In this document: positions 1 through 8,466 of the stretch, piece after piece
Layout of the letters: each line of letters begins with the position of its first letter
Numbering within the stretch: the stretch's first letter is position 1
Source of the DNA: JACJYE01 sp964432875
GTDB lineage: Bacteria > Bacteroidota > Bacteroidia > Chitinophagales > Saprospiraceae
Direction: 5' to 3'
Assembly: GCA_964432875.1 (NCBI GenBank)
Contig: CAYSPJ010000061.1
Location: forward strand, 1-29,503
DNA: 29,503 bases
Notes under the pieces: model-generated
Told to the model about the DNA's origin: nothing
Seen by the model: only the letters and a program-made list of their open reading frames with translations
The model's database searches: none
Position numbers and translations under genes: made by a program

Positions 1-641
1 CCGATAGCAAAGCAGTCAAAGTTTCTAAAACGACAGCAGCTCCCATCGTCGTAGGATACTAAAAGCTCCGTAAAGTAACAATAACTGTAGCTTTCAGATG
101 GAGTGTTGACTAAATTAATTGTTATTGTTGCAGGAGGAGCGCCATTCACTACCCCGCTCTGAAAGATTTCATCCGGATCTCCTTCGGCAGAGGGGACAAA
201 ACCCTCTGTATACCAAAGAACCGCGACAAAGGCGTAAGAAGTCGCCTGCCTCGTCGTAGAATAATTTCCACAGTTGTTTATACATGCGTCGTAGCCCTGG
301 AAAAGCAATTCTGCACACTGGGTTATACATTCGTCGTAGGCGATCAAATCGATGGGGAATTGAATCGCACAGTTGTTTATACACGTCGCATAGCCCCCTT
401 CAAATGCCCCCTGATCAGGGAGATGGATATTGCAAGCTTGCCTACATAGGCAAATGCTCATTTGCCCTTCCGCAACTTGGCAAGGGTCGCAAGCCAACCC
501 AGATATTGTCAATTTTGAACTATTGCTATTCAGCTCTACTGACAAATAATCATTGAACACCCTGGTTGATGTACATTGTGAGTAACCGCTTGTCGCATTG
601 AAGAGTAACCCCAAAAGCATAAAAGAAATGAAGCACTGCAT
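1..641 (-). CDS. Secreted Cys-rich repeat protein, partial (C-terminus off the left edge)
   Basis: A single minus-strand frame stays open from an ATG at 641 to the left edge, 213 complete codons without a stop. It begins with a signal-peptide-like stretch (MQCFISFMLLGLLFNATSG) followed by YSQC, so the product is probably exported. A short Cys motif of the form [GA]YxxCIxxC occurs three times: codons 83-91 (GYATCINNC), 101-109 (AYDECITQC) and 116-124 (GYDACINNC). Another Cys-dense segment (ACDPCQ, CLCRQAC) precedes them near codons 50-75. The rest, to the edge, is Ser/Thr/Asn-rich with more Cys and could be the start of a beta-sandwich domain. The regular Cys spacing suggests disulphides or metal binding. 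I do not recognise the family. Nothing is known of the C-terminus, where a type IX secretion sorting domain could lie. The start is the only ATG giving a signal peptide. Confidence 0.72.
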   Translation of the reverse strand, partial: MQCFISFMLLGLLFNATSGYSQCTSTRVFNDYLSVELNSNSSKLTISGLACDPCQVAEGQMSICLCRQACNIHLPDQGAFEGGYATCINNCAIQFPIDLIAYDECITQCAELLFQGYDACINNCGNYSTTRQATSYAFVAVLWYTEGFVPSAEGDPDEIFQSGVVNGAPPATITINLVNTPSESYSYCYFTELLVSYDDGSCCRFRNFDCFAI

Positions 642-1428
642 GTCTTTTCAAAAATGAGTGAACCCTACTTCTTTTTCGAGTGGTTTCAGGATAGCCCACC
701 CGCTGGCAGCGATTATGCTTAGGCTACTCCGCTTACTATCCATTGGGCGATGATCTCTATCCGAGGAAGGTCTGCCGATCAGGTGTACGGCTCTTGTTTT
801 GATTGCCCTTCGGTTTCAGCTTTTCGCTTGGCATTATCCCTGCCAACTCTTTAATAGACGCAAGTTTACGCTAAATCTTTCGCATTTGTAATGGAAGGCA
901 ATGTTTTTTTTCAAAGAAATCATTGTCAACAGAATATTAGCCCAGCCGCCAGCGCGTCAGCGGTTGAAAAATGGTGTGTGGCGGCTTTGGCGAGGTGCCC
1001 CCTCCAGCCCAGGGGCGGTTGGTTCTCGCAGAAAAGCCCGACAGAGCGCCGGGTGCAACGTACCCGTCAAAGGTCCTATTCGGGCCTCCGGCGTGGATCA
1101 GCGCGCTGCACATCCGTCTAAAAGACGGGACGTATTGAATGGGCGGGATAGGAGACGGTCGCCCAGGGGATGTTTTTGCTTTCCCATGGGCACAAATTTA
1201 GCAATAATAAGCCAATGGTCCACTTGTGTAGGTACCATAGGGTTTTTAGGTTAGCAGCATTTCGGTTGTTGCCCTTGCTTTTTGTTATCGTGCTAGATTG
1301 GACGGGCACCATGCCTCTTTTCTGTCATTATTCATGATAGTATAGTGAATGAATGTCAAGTTCTGTGCGGTTTGATGTCGCTCGTTTAGGTATTCCTTTT
1401 TGCCCAGCACCGCCTTCCCACCCAGGGA
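642..1428. other. Long stretch without a convincing gene; GC-rich structured core
   Basis: No coding region could be supported here. The outer parts are AT-richer. The core (about 940-1190) is strongly GC-rich and open in several frames on both strands, with no conserved domain recognisable in any of them. It contains several potential hairpins: CCGC/GCGG arms near 950-965, CCGTCT-aaa-AGACGG at 1114-1128 and GGGCG/CGCCC at 1141-1164. I compared it by eye with RNase P, tmRNA, SRP RNA and cobalamin riboswitch hallmarks and saw no match. It may be a non-coding element or decayed mobile DNA. Confidence 0.4.
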
Positions 1429-1527
1429 AGGCTCCCGATATACCCGCTTGCCCGTCGCCTTGTACAGCGCATTCGCCAGCGCCCCGAAGATGGACGGGAA
1501 GAGAGGCTCGCCCATGCCTTTCGGGGC
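1429..1527 (-). pseudogene. C-terminal remnant of a molybdopterin-binding hydroxylase subunit (xanthine dehydrogenase/IorB family)
   Basis: Read on the minus strand, the segment gives APKGMGEPLFPSIFGALANA followed by LYKATGKRVYREP. This closely resembles the final conserved block of the large molybdenum-cofactor subunit of xanthine dehydrogenase / isoquinoline 1-oxidoreductase, in which a G-x-GEP-x-xP-x-x-x-ALANA-x-x-x-ATGKR pattern precedes the C-terminus. Intact members are about 700 residues, so only about 33 residues remain. The frame is closed by a stop a short way upstream (near 1580), and the frame runs on past the remnant into unrelated sequence. No small iron-sulphur subunit is nearby. 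I read this as a deletion remnant, in keeping with the decayed state of the neighbouring cupin gene. Confidence 0.6.
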
Positions 1528-1671
1528 GAAAAGATGGGCAATGATTCTTTTTACCAGGCAAAAAATCCGTATTTATCGTGATTAAGTATCAACTAAAATG
1601 TCCATTTTTTACCAGTACCCACCCAAAAACGACTGCGATTTTTGCAGCATTTCAAACCAAAACCTCATCAC

Positions 1672-2247
1672 ATGGAAAGAAGAGAATTCATGCTGTCCGC
1701 TGGGCTGTTTGCTGCACTTGGCATCCTGCCAAACATTGCCAACGCTGCTCCCGCATCCGATTGCTATACGCCACTCGAACCTTTCTTATTGCCGCCCGCA
1801 CCACCGCTGTCGCACAATGGCCGCATGGACATCAAAGTATGGGTGCGCTCGCACATGACGGGCGGTGTGTACTCCTGTGTGGAGTGCGCCGTAGCACCCA
1901 AGGTCATGGGGCCGCCCCCGCATTTCCACAAAGAACTCGACGAGCTAATGTTTGTGCTGGAAGGCACGGCCAGTGTCATGGTGGAGGGGCAGGAGGTGCA
2001 AGTGCCAGCTGGCGGCTGGCAGAGCATTATTACAAGACGCAGGTGTAGTGCAGTTAAGGCAAAATGGAGTGGGAAAGGGCACTTGGTATTCTTTGCCATA
2101 AAATGCCCCTGCTGGCTCGAGATTCACATCTCGCGCTTTCTATTCGGCGGGTTCTACCCGCATTCCCAACTGCCTGACAGGCCGTTGCTCACCGCACCCT
2201 CAGCACCGCCCGCTGCCGGATATCCTGCGACGAAGCGCCGATCATGA
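1672..2247 (+). pseudogene. Tat-exported cupin-domain protein, C-terminus replaced (probably broken)
   Basis: The ATG at 1672 gives MERREFMLSAGLFAALGILP, a twin-arginine-type signal with hydrophobic core, followed by a single-cupin body. The first cupin motif is clear (PPPHFHKELDE, two His and one Glu as metal ligands), followed by a run ending VEGQEVQVPAGGW. In cupins the next strand should supply the second motif with its metal-binding His (G-x-PH-x-x-x-N). Here, directly after the Trp at 2017-2019, the sequence turns into a Lys/Arg/Cys-rich tail without that motif. The change coincides with a segment that carries two hairpins (2118-2161). The frame then runs to 2247, past the convergent stop of the beta-glucosidase gene at 2189. 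I infer that an insertion or deletion near 2020 destroyed the gene. The body could still be expressed as half a barrel, but activity is unlikely. Confidence 0.6.
2118..2161. repeat. REP-like double hairpin
   Basis: Two perfect small hairpins lie 13 bases apart: CGAGAT-tcac-ATCTCG at 2118-2133 and GCGGGT-tct-ACCCGC at 2147-2161. Paired hairpins joined by a short AT-containing linker are typical of REP-like elements mobilised by RAYT (IS200-like) transposases. No transposase gene is present in the window. The element sits in the foreign tail of the cupin gene, just before the convergent end of the beta-glucosidase gene. Confidence 0.45.
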
Positions 2248-4849
2248 TGCGGAAATCACCGGGTTCAATTACTTTTTGCAGGTTGAGGTCCAACATAGAT
2301 AGCATTTCCGGATGGATGGCAAAGCGCACTTCTCGGGTTTCGCCGGGCAGCAAGTGGATGCGCTGAAACCCTTTGAGCTCCATCACCGGGCGGGCTACTG
2401 AAGCCAGCTCGTCGCGCAGGTAGAGCTGCACCACCTCATCACCGGCTAAGGCACCAGCGTTGGACACCTGTACGGATACGTAGGTAGAATCGCCAGGGGC
2501 AATTTCCGCAGCGCCCAAGCGGATGCCATCGTAGCGGAAGCGGGTGTAGCTCAGCCCAAAGCCGAAGGGGAACAGCGGCTTGCCAGTATGGTGGATGTAA
2601 TCGTCGCCGCGGCCAGTGGGCTTGTGGTTGTACACCAAAGGCAACTGCCCTTCCATCAATGGAAAAGTGATGGGCAGGCGCCCGGCGGGGTTGTAGTCGC
2701 CAAATAGCACCTCTGCTACCGCATGGCCGCCCATCTCGCCAGGATACCATACGGCGAGTATGCCCTGCACTTTGTCCATCCAGCGCTGCATGGTCACTGC
2801 GCTGCCGCCGGCCAATACGACTACCACGGGCGTACCAATAGCTGCCACCTTTTCGATCAGCTCTTCCTGCCGCCCCGGCAGGCGCAAATCAGCCCGGTCG
2901 AGAAACTCGCCCTCCTCGATACCGACGGCCACCACAGCCAAGTCGCTTTGGGCGGCAAGTCGGACGGCTTCCGCGATGGCCTCGCTTTGCCGGTTCTCCA
3001 CGCCCACATCCCATACCAGGCGGAACCAGGCGTTTCCGGTAGGTTCGTAAAATTCGATCCGCAGCGCATAAGCCCGGCCTTGCTCAAAATCGAAATCGGC
3101 CAGCCGAGCTTGTCTCGTGCGTTTAGTCCAGTTGTCTATCAGCAGCTTGCCGTCTACGTACAGGCGATAACCGTCGTTGCCGTCCACGCCGATTTGGAAA
3201 CGGCCGGTGTGCGGCGCGGTAATCTTGCCCGTCCAGCGGACGGAATAGAAGTCGTAGCTCAGCTTTTCGGGATCGGGGGAGAACAGCGTCCATTGGAACT
3301 GCAGCTGCGGGTCGCGGCGCACCAGCGCGGGATCGCCTTCCCAGGCCACGTTGTTGAAGTACTCGCCCTGCAGGCCGGGCTGGAGGCGGCCCTCCCACTC
3401 GCAAGACAAGGCATCGGCAGGTACGGTCACATAGCGGATATCGTCGCGGCGGCAGCCCTCGGCATAATGCACGGTCACGGCGGCCCCGACTCTTTGCCGC
3501 AGGCCTTCCAGGATGCTCACCTTCTCGTTGCCGGGGCCGCTGTACCCGCCCAGGCGGGCTTCAGCCGCATCCGGGCCGATGAGGGCGATGGAGCGGACGG
3601 CCGGGGCTAAAGGCAAGCCGCCGCTTTCGTTTTTGAGCAAGACGATGGATTCCAGCGCCGCCTTTTTAGCCAGTTCGCGCTGCGCCGGATGGCCATTCCA
3701 AGCCGCGGCCGTTGCGGGGTCCACGTAGGGGTTCTCAAAAAGGCCGAGCTCAAACTTCAGGCGCAGCACCCGAGCGGCCGCTTCGTCAATCACAGCGGGT
3801 GAGATGCTGCCATCGTAGAAAGGCGGTGAAAATAGCGTCTGATGATCGTAGTCGGTTTGGAAAATGACATCCAGCCCGGCCGTGATGGACTGGGCCGTGG
3901 CGTCGGGATAATCGCGGGCGGTGAAGTGCAGCACGTTGGCGCCACCCGTGGCGCCGGCGTCGGAGATGACGAAGCCCCGGAAGCCCCACTCCTTTTTGAG
4001 GAGTTGGTTGAGCAGCCAATCGTTGGCGGTGCAGGGCCTGCCGTCGTAGGAGTTGTAGGAGGTCATCACCGAGCGGGCGCCGCCACGCCGGAAGCAGGCT
4101 TCAAACGGCGGCAGGTGGATTTCCCGCAGGTAGCGTTCGTTGGCGTGGATGGGGTAGCTATCGCGGCCGCCATCGCCCACGTTGGCCACGAAGTGCTTGG
4201 GCGTGGTGATGATGCCGCGCTGCTCGAATGCCGAGACGAAGGCCACGCCCATCTCCGCAGCGAGGAAGGGGTCTTCGCCGTAGGTCTCCTCCGTCCGCCC
4301 CCAGCGCACATCGGTAGCGATGTTGACCACTGGCGACAAGACCTGCCGGATGCCACGGGCCTGGCACTCCATCGCGATGGCGCCGGCCACCTCGTGCATC
4401 AGGGCCGTATTCCAGGTAGCGGCTAAGCCGATGGCCTGCGGGAAGGCCGTGGCACCCGAGCGCACCAAGCCGTGCAAGGCCTCGTCGAAGGGGATGATGG
4501 GGATGCCCAGCCGGCTTTCTTCGCGGAAGAACCGCTGCATGGCGTTGATTTTCTCCGCCGCTTCACGCGCCGAGCTGCCACTCTCGTAGCGGAGCATCTG
4601 CCCGGCAGCATGGCCTTCTTGCCCGGCTGCGCTCACCTGGAAGCCAAAGATGCCGGTTTGGTACTTGCTGCTATCGACCCCCAGCTCGCCGGGGATCATG
4701 AACAACTGCCAGAACTTCTCCTCGGGCGTCATCCGGGCGAGCAAATCCTGTACCCGCTCTTCAATCGGCAAGCCTGGATTTTTGTAGGGTTGACTCCAGG
4801 CAGGCAGGCTGAAGAGGGTCAGCAGCAGGAGGCAAGTTGTTTTTTTCAT
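2189..4849 (-). CDS. Secreted beta-glucosidase, glycoside hydrolase family 3 with PA14 domain
   Basis: The 886-residue product probably hydrolyses terminal beta-linked glucosyl (or xylosyl) residues outside the cytoplasm. Residues 1-19 form a signal peptide ending AWS/Q. The GH3 N-terminal TIM-barrel spans about 25-375, with the KHF substrate-binding motif at 218-220 and the catalytic nucleophile Asp297 in GFVISDAG. The GH3 C-terminal alpha/beta domain (from about 400) is interrupted by a PA14 domain at about 488-625 (GLQGEYFNN, then VRWTGKITAP and VDGNDGYRLYVDG), probably a carbohydrate-binding insert. The domain resumes with IEEGEFLDRADLRLPG, whose Glu cluster at 645-648 should supply the acid/base. 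A fibronectin III-like domain follows at about 785-875. Length and order match PA14-containing GH3 enzymes. ATG at 4849 is the only start that keeps the signal peptide. No other glycan-use genes flank it, so the substrate cannot be read from context. Confidence 0.93.
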   Translation of the reverse strand: MKKTTCLLLLTLFSLPAWSQPYKNPGLPIEERVQDLLARMTPEEKFWQLFMIPGELGVDSSKYQTGIFGFQVSAAGQEGHAAGQMLRYESGSSAREAAEKINAMQRFFREESRLGIPIIPFDEALHGLVRSGATAFPQAIGLAATWNTALMHEVAGAIAMECQARGIRQVLSPVVNIATDVRWGRTEETYGEDPFLAAEMGVAFVSAFEQRGIITTPKHFVANVGDGGRDSYPIHANERYLREIHLPPFEACFRRGGARSVMTSYNSYDGRPCTANDWLLNQLLKKEWGFRGFVISDAGATGGANVLHFTARDYPDATAQSITAGLDVIFQTDYDHQTLFSPPFYDGSISPAVIDEAAARVLRLKFELGLFENPYVDPATAAAWNGHPAQRELAKKAALESIVLLKNESGGLPLAPAVRSIALIGPDAAEARLGGYSGPGNEKVSILEGLRQRVGAAVTVHYAEGCRRDDIRYVTVPADALSCEWEGRLQPGLQGEYFNNVAWEGDPALVRRDPQLQFQWTLFSPDPEKLSYDFYSVRWTGKITAPHTGRFQIGVDGNDGYRLYVDGKLLIDNWTKRTRQARLADFDFEQGRAYALRIEFYEPTGNAWFRLVWDVGVENRQSEAIAEAVRLAAQSDLAVVAVGIEEGEFLDRADLRLPGRQEELIEKVAAIGTPVVVVLAGGSAVTMQRWMDKVQGILAVWYPGEMGGHAVAEVLFGDYNPAGRLPITFPLMEGQLPLVYNHKPTGRGDDYIHHTGKPLFPFGFGLSYTRFRYDGIRLGAAEIAPGDSTYVSVQVSNAGALAGDEVVQLYLRDELASVARPVMELKGFQRIHLLPGETREVRFAIHPEMLSMLDLNLQKVIEPGDFRIMIGASSQDIRQRAVLRVR

Positions 4850-4926
4850 GGCTGAGAGGTTGTGTGGTGCGTCAAGTCAGTGGATTGACAGGGGCGGCGA
4901 GTTGGTTTCGAGCTAAATAGTGGATG

Positions 4927-4940
4927 CTTGAAGCTCGAAG
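4927..4940. repeat. Two-unit heptamer CTYGAAG
   Basis: CTTGAAG followed directly by CTCGAAG in the gap upstream of the beta-glucosidase gene. Read on the minus strand the units are CTTCGAG and CTTCAAG, the same family as the five-unit array at 27344-27378. Confidence 0.35.
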
Positions 4941-5091
4941 CTGGCTGTTAACCGCCATCTGTCAGCGGCCCAAAGCTACGACTTTCGGAATGATGCGGGA
5001 TAGCTGCTCCATATAAAAGCAGCGCTGATCATTGAAAGCAAGGCCAGTTGGCAAGCAAATAGCTGCTGCCGCTGATTATGCCGCTCTGCTA

Positions 5092-7650
5092 CTACCGCGG
5101 CGGCGAAACCTGGAATCTAAAAACCATCCCATCCTCCACCCGCGCCCAAATCCGGCGCTCCTCCTGGTCTTTTAGAATGAAAAAGCGCTTATCGGCATCC
5201 ATGCCATTATACGCCAGGTCATACACCTGGAGCACGTGGTTTTGCTCATCGAGCAAGACGGTGGTGTGGGCGTCGGAGACGATGACATGCTGACCGGCCG
5301 TTACCTGCCAGAACAAGGGGTTGTTCTGGCTGTAGTTCTGATTGGGCCTACGGCCAAAATCGTGCAGCAGATTCCCCTGCCAGTCGTATAGCAGGCCGGC
5401 GTGGGTGGAATCCGTGGCGGCAAAGAGGCGGTCCATGATCACCACTTTCAGATTGAAGTACTCGATGGGGATTTGCAGCCGCCACAGGGTGTCGAGGAGG
5501 CCGCTTTTGATGCGCAAGGCATAGCGCTCTGTTAACGGAACCGGCTCAGCGTAAGGTTTTTGCACGATCAGGTGATCGAGCTCCCATTCAACGCCCCCGT
5601 CTTTATGCGGAGGCAATGAACAGATGAGGGTATCCAGTTCATACAGCGTTTTCCCGCGATCGTCCACGACCAGCTGCCGCCAGGCCGCCTTGTCGCTGAA
5701 ATCAGTGACGGTAAGCAGGTTTCGCGATTTCAAATACTGGGGGCCGTCCAATACGTTGTAGGGCGTTAGAAGGTTGCCCTTTTCGTCTATGTATGCGGTA
5801 ATCAGCTTTCGGTCGGGCAGCTTGGGATGCTTTTTTTGGACGTTGGTGTTGGTGGCTTTTTCCTGGAAAGACCTGTATTGTACATAGTCCACCTCCAGCG
5901 GCGCCTCCTTGCCCTGGTTGACCCGGTGCAGTTTCAATTTTTCGGGGAAGGGATAACTTTTCCAAAGTCTTGGCGCCATCGCTTCGGGTATTTCCAGCAC
6001 CAGGTACCAGGTCAGGGGAAGGTAGCTCACGCCTTTTTTGGCCGGCAGCACCCATTCGCCACGGTCGTTGAGCACGCCGCAGGCCTTGAGCCCGTCTTTC
6101 ACCACCACCAGCCCGGTTTCGTATTCCTGCCGGATGGCGGTGAAGCCATCGGGTAAGGGCGGCAAGGGCTTTGGGCCGGTGGCTATTTCGGGTAGTAGTT
6201 CGCCCCTCAGGTTGTACGTAATCCAGCTGCCGTCATCCTGCTGGCAGCGAAATAGGGTGTCAAGATAATTGAACGACCCGCGGATGGACGCATGCCGCCC
6301 AGGCACGATCTCCTCTCCTTTTTCATTAACAACCCCATACCGGCCGCCGGATTTGACCTGATAAACCCGGGGATACACCCGGATCATTTCGTCGAAAAGC
6401 TCCGCGGTCAATGCCTGCCCATCCACATCGTACAGCCCGTACTTCCAGGCGCCTGCCTGGTTGTTTCTACGCTGGATCACCCAGGGCCCGGTCTCCACGA
6501 TCTGGGATTCATCATTGCCTTGCAAGGTAGCGATCACCTGCAGGGCGGCGTCGCGGATCACCTGCTTGTCGGGATATTCAAAAACGAAATGCGGAAAATC
6601 GCGCTTGTCGTAGGGCAGGATACGGGATGCATAATCTGAAAGCATGCGCTGGCCCTTACGGTCCATCAGCCAGGCCCGTGGCGCTTTCGTGGTCGGATAC
6701 TGATCGGAAATGAGGGCATAGCGATCCTCCGCAACGGGATAGATATGTTGCGCCGAAATGGGCAGCACCGTTTTGCCCTGGTAGTCCATCAGTCCGAAGC
6801 GCTGGTCTATTTCCACGATCACCATGTCGCCGAAGGGCTGGATGGTGCTTCGGTAAATGGTATCCAGCACCAGTTTTCCGTCAGCGTTGATCAGGCCGTA
6901 GCGGTGGCCGCCACTGTTGTTCGTATAGGTGGGGCCGATGGCGATAAAATACCCCGTCTTGCCCCCGGGTTGAAGCAAACCCCAGGCGAAGGGCGTACGC
7001 ACCACGCCCTTCCGGTCGGCGATGGCCAGTTTTTCACGCCCCTCCGCCACGATGAAATACTCCGCATCGGCGACGATGCCGGCGCCGAAATCGCGGTCGA
7101 AAAGCAGCTTCATATCGGTATCGATGAAATTGAGGGTCGTGGGCGAAGTCCATACCGGCAGCGCCCCTTCGGTAAATTGCAGCGGGTCCCGCTCCTCCCG
7201 CCTCGACGAGTACCTGACCTGCAGCCAGTCGAAATTGTTGTTGCGGGTGGGGTTATACCATTCCGTCTGCGCGCCGGTCCGGGTATTGCGCAAGGTCAGC
7301 ATGGTTCCGCCTTTCTTGATCGCCACGAGCTGCCGGAGGGTGTCGATCTGCCGGGCATAAGGCCGCAGATTTTCGACTTCCGTGACCACATCGTGCCGGT
7401 TCTCCAGCGGTATCAGTTCCCCCCTCCTGGTTAGCGCCTGCAGCGGACCGTTATGGCGCAAGACTGTATAAAAACGGTCTTCGGGGAGAATTTCAAAAAT
7501 GCCTTTGCACTTCGGCTCGATCACCACCTGACCGTCTTCGGTCGCATAGCCAAAAAGGTCTTTGTAGCCCTGGTACGGGATCAGGGTTTGGGCGGGGAGC
7601 AGGGCGGCGGCGAAGAGCGCCCCAAGGAACAGCAAGTATCTGATAATCAT
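5092..7650 (-). CDS. Secreted WG-repeat protein, 852 residues
   Basis: The start is placed at the ATG at 7650 because it gives a clean signal peptide (MIIRYLLFLGALFAAALLPA). A longer reading to 7827 would add a Lys/Arg-rich leader and overlap the preceding gene. The mature protein is made of degenerate WG/KWG repeats, units of roughly 35-60 residues with the pattern x[FY]G[LV][IMV]xxxGx[VT][VL]xP. Examples are KLVLDTIYR preceded by RYGLINADG, RFGLMDYQGKTVLPI, RYGVVNEKGEEIVPG and ACGVLNDRGEWVLPA. WG repeats probably fold as a solenoid or propeller-like scaffold of unknown ligand. No enzyme motif was seen. It is the last gene of a run of five WG-repeat genes, 28 bases after the lipoprotein gene, so probably co-transcribed. 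Role unknown; an envelope or surface scaffold is a guess. Confidence 0.85.
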   Translation of the reverse strand: MIIRYLLFLGALFAAALLPAQTLIPYQGYKDLFGYATEDGQVVIEPKCKGIFEILPEDRFYTVLRHNGPLQALTRRGELIPLENRHDVVTEVENLRPYARQIDTLRQLVAIKKGGTMLTLRNTRTGAQTEWYNPTRNNNFDWLQVRYSSRREERDPLQFTEGALPVWTSPTTLNFIDTDMKLLFDRDFGAGIVADAEYFIVAEGREKLAIADRKGVVRTPFAWGLLQPGGKTGYFIAIGPTYTNNSGGHRYGLINADGKLVLDTIYRSTIQPFGDMVIVEIDQRFGLMDYQGKTVLPISAQHIYPVAEDRYALISDQYPTTKAPRAWLMDRKGQRMLSDYASRILPYDKRDFPHFVFEYPDKQVIRDAALQVIATLQGNDESQIVETGPWVIQRRNNQAGAWKYGLYDVDGQALTAELFDEMIRVYPRVYQVKSGGRYGVVNEKGEEIVPGRHASIRGSFNYLDTLFRCQQDDGSWITYNLRGELLPEIATGPKPLPPLPDGFTAIRQEYETGLVVVKDGLKACGVLNDRGEWVLPAKKGVSYLPLTWYLVLEIPEAMAPRLWKSYPFPEKLKLHRVNQGKEAPLEVDYVQYRSFQEKATNTNVQKKHPKLPDRKLITAYIDEKGNLLTPYNVLDGPQYLKSRNLLTVTDFSDKAAWRQLVVDDRGKTLYELDTLICSLPPHKDGGVEWELDHLIVQKPYAEPVPLTERYALRIKSGLLDTLWRLQIPIEYFNLKVVIMDRLFAATDSTHAGLLYDWQGNLLHDFGRRPNQNYSQNNPLFWQVTAGQHVIVSDAHTTVLLDEQNHVLQVYDLAYNGMDADKRFFILKDQEERRIWARVEDGMVFRFQVSPPR

Positions 7651-7678
7651 TTTTTGGCTTGATTTATTTGAAATACAG

Positions 7679-8404
7679 TTATCTCTCCACACACTCCACC
7701 TCCCTTCCCTCGTTATCCAGGCAAATAAAACCCTGTTCGAGCCAGGCAAAGGCCGCCACGCGGTGTCCCGCTCGCAGCGTACCCAGCTTTTGCGCCGTTT
7801 TTTCGTGCGACTCCTGAGAACGTTCAATTACCTGATACACAAATTCGGTCAAGCGTCTGCCATCCGGCGCTCCGAGTGCATAAAGAGCTGTCTCTGCCTG
7901 GACAAAGCCCAGGAAGCCGTTGCCCAGTTCAACAATCCGGGCGTAACGCTCCCCGGTCACTGGCTTCTGGTCGGCTGGGTTGAGCAGTAATACCTGGCGA
8001 TTTTGGTGGATAACGGCCATATCCGGGTTGTACTTCAGGGAGGCAATCACTTCGTAGTTGTTTTCAAACGGCGTCAGCTGGTTGCCAAGGGTATCGAAAA
8101 TGGCTTTTTGAATGCCCCGTCCCATCACAAACCACCGGTTGCCGCCCAGCTCCCAAGCTTCATCATAAGCCGGCGGGATGACAATGCCTCGTTCCACATG
8201 CTCGATCCCTACCTTGCGGGTAGGAAGGTGTTCGATCATGTACCAGGACGAGTCTTTTTTATAATAATCCAGAATGCTGCGGTGATACTCGGGATTACCG
8301 GGTTCAGGCTCAGCCCCTGCCCTTACCGGCTGCTCCTGGCCGCAGGCGGTGAAGCTGAAGGAGAAAAGCCATCCGATGAGCAGGTATATTGTGGGTTTTG
8401 TCAT
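7679..8404 (-). CDS. WG-repeat-like lipoprotein, 241 residues
   Basis: The N-terminus is a lipoprotein signal: hydrophobic MTKPTIYLLIGWLFSFSFTA ending in the lipobox FTAC, with Cys21 as the likely lipidated residue, followed by GQEQ. The body has degenerate WG-type units, for example a segment VGIEHVERGIVIPPAYDEAW near 65-85 and a second in which KAIFDTLGNQLTPFENNYE follows the next turn. It is much shorter than its neighbours. It is fourth in the WG-repeat run: 62 bases after the gene at 8467-9369, separated from it by a 32-base palindrome, and 28 bases before the next gene. As the one lipid-anchored member, it may tether the others to a membrane, but this is only inference. Confidence 0.8.
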   Translation of the reverse strand: MTKPTIYLLIGWLFSFSFTACGQEQPVRAGAEPEPGNPEYHRSILDYYKKDSSWYMIEHLPTRKVGIEHVERGIVIPPAYDEAWELGGNRWFVMGRGIQKAIFDTLGNQLTPFENNYEVIASLKYNPDMAVIHQNRQVLLLNPADQKPVTGERYARIVELGNGFLGFVQAETALYALGAPDGRRLTEFVYQVIERSQESHEKTAQKLGTLRAGHRVAAFAWLEQGFICLDNEGREVECVER

Positions 8405-8417
8405 AATTATTGGTTTT

Positions 8418-8461
8418 CGTTTATCGTTGAGCGTTTATCGTTTACGTAAACGATAAACGCT
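8418..8461. repeat. Heptamer repeats forming a 32-bp perfect palindrome
   Basis: Bases 8430-8461 are a perfect palindrome centred between 8445 and 8446 (TTTACGTAAA at the centre). The sequence also reads as heptamers: CGTTTAT (8418), CGTTGAG (8425), CGTTTAT (8432), CGTTTAC (8439), then the inverted GTAAACG (8446) and ATAAACG (8453). It lies immediately downstream of the stop codon of the gene at 8467-9369. No T-run follows on the minus strand, so it is not a standard terminator. It could be an mRNA-stabilising hairpin or a protein-binding site. Confidence 0.7.
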
Positions 8462-8466
8462 TAAAA

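Noticed and set aside
901..1254. Plus-strand frame of 117 codons in the GC-rich stretch
   Set aside because: No domain, Arg-rich composition typical of non-coding GC-rich DNA, and competing open frames on both strands.
3842..4426. Plus-strand frame of 194 codons opposite the beta-glucosidase
   Set aside because: Antisense shadow of a conserved gene in GC-rich sequence; no start context or homology.
7651..7827. N-terminal extension of the 852-residue WG protein
   Set aside because: It overlaps the preceding gene, is basic and non-hydrophobic, and would bury the clear signal peptide starting at 7650.
8430..8461. Palindrome as a Rho-independent terminator
   Set aside because: No T-run follows on the transcribed strand, the palindrome has no loop, and the next gene starts within 30 bases in the same direction.
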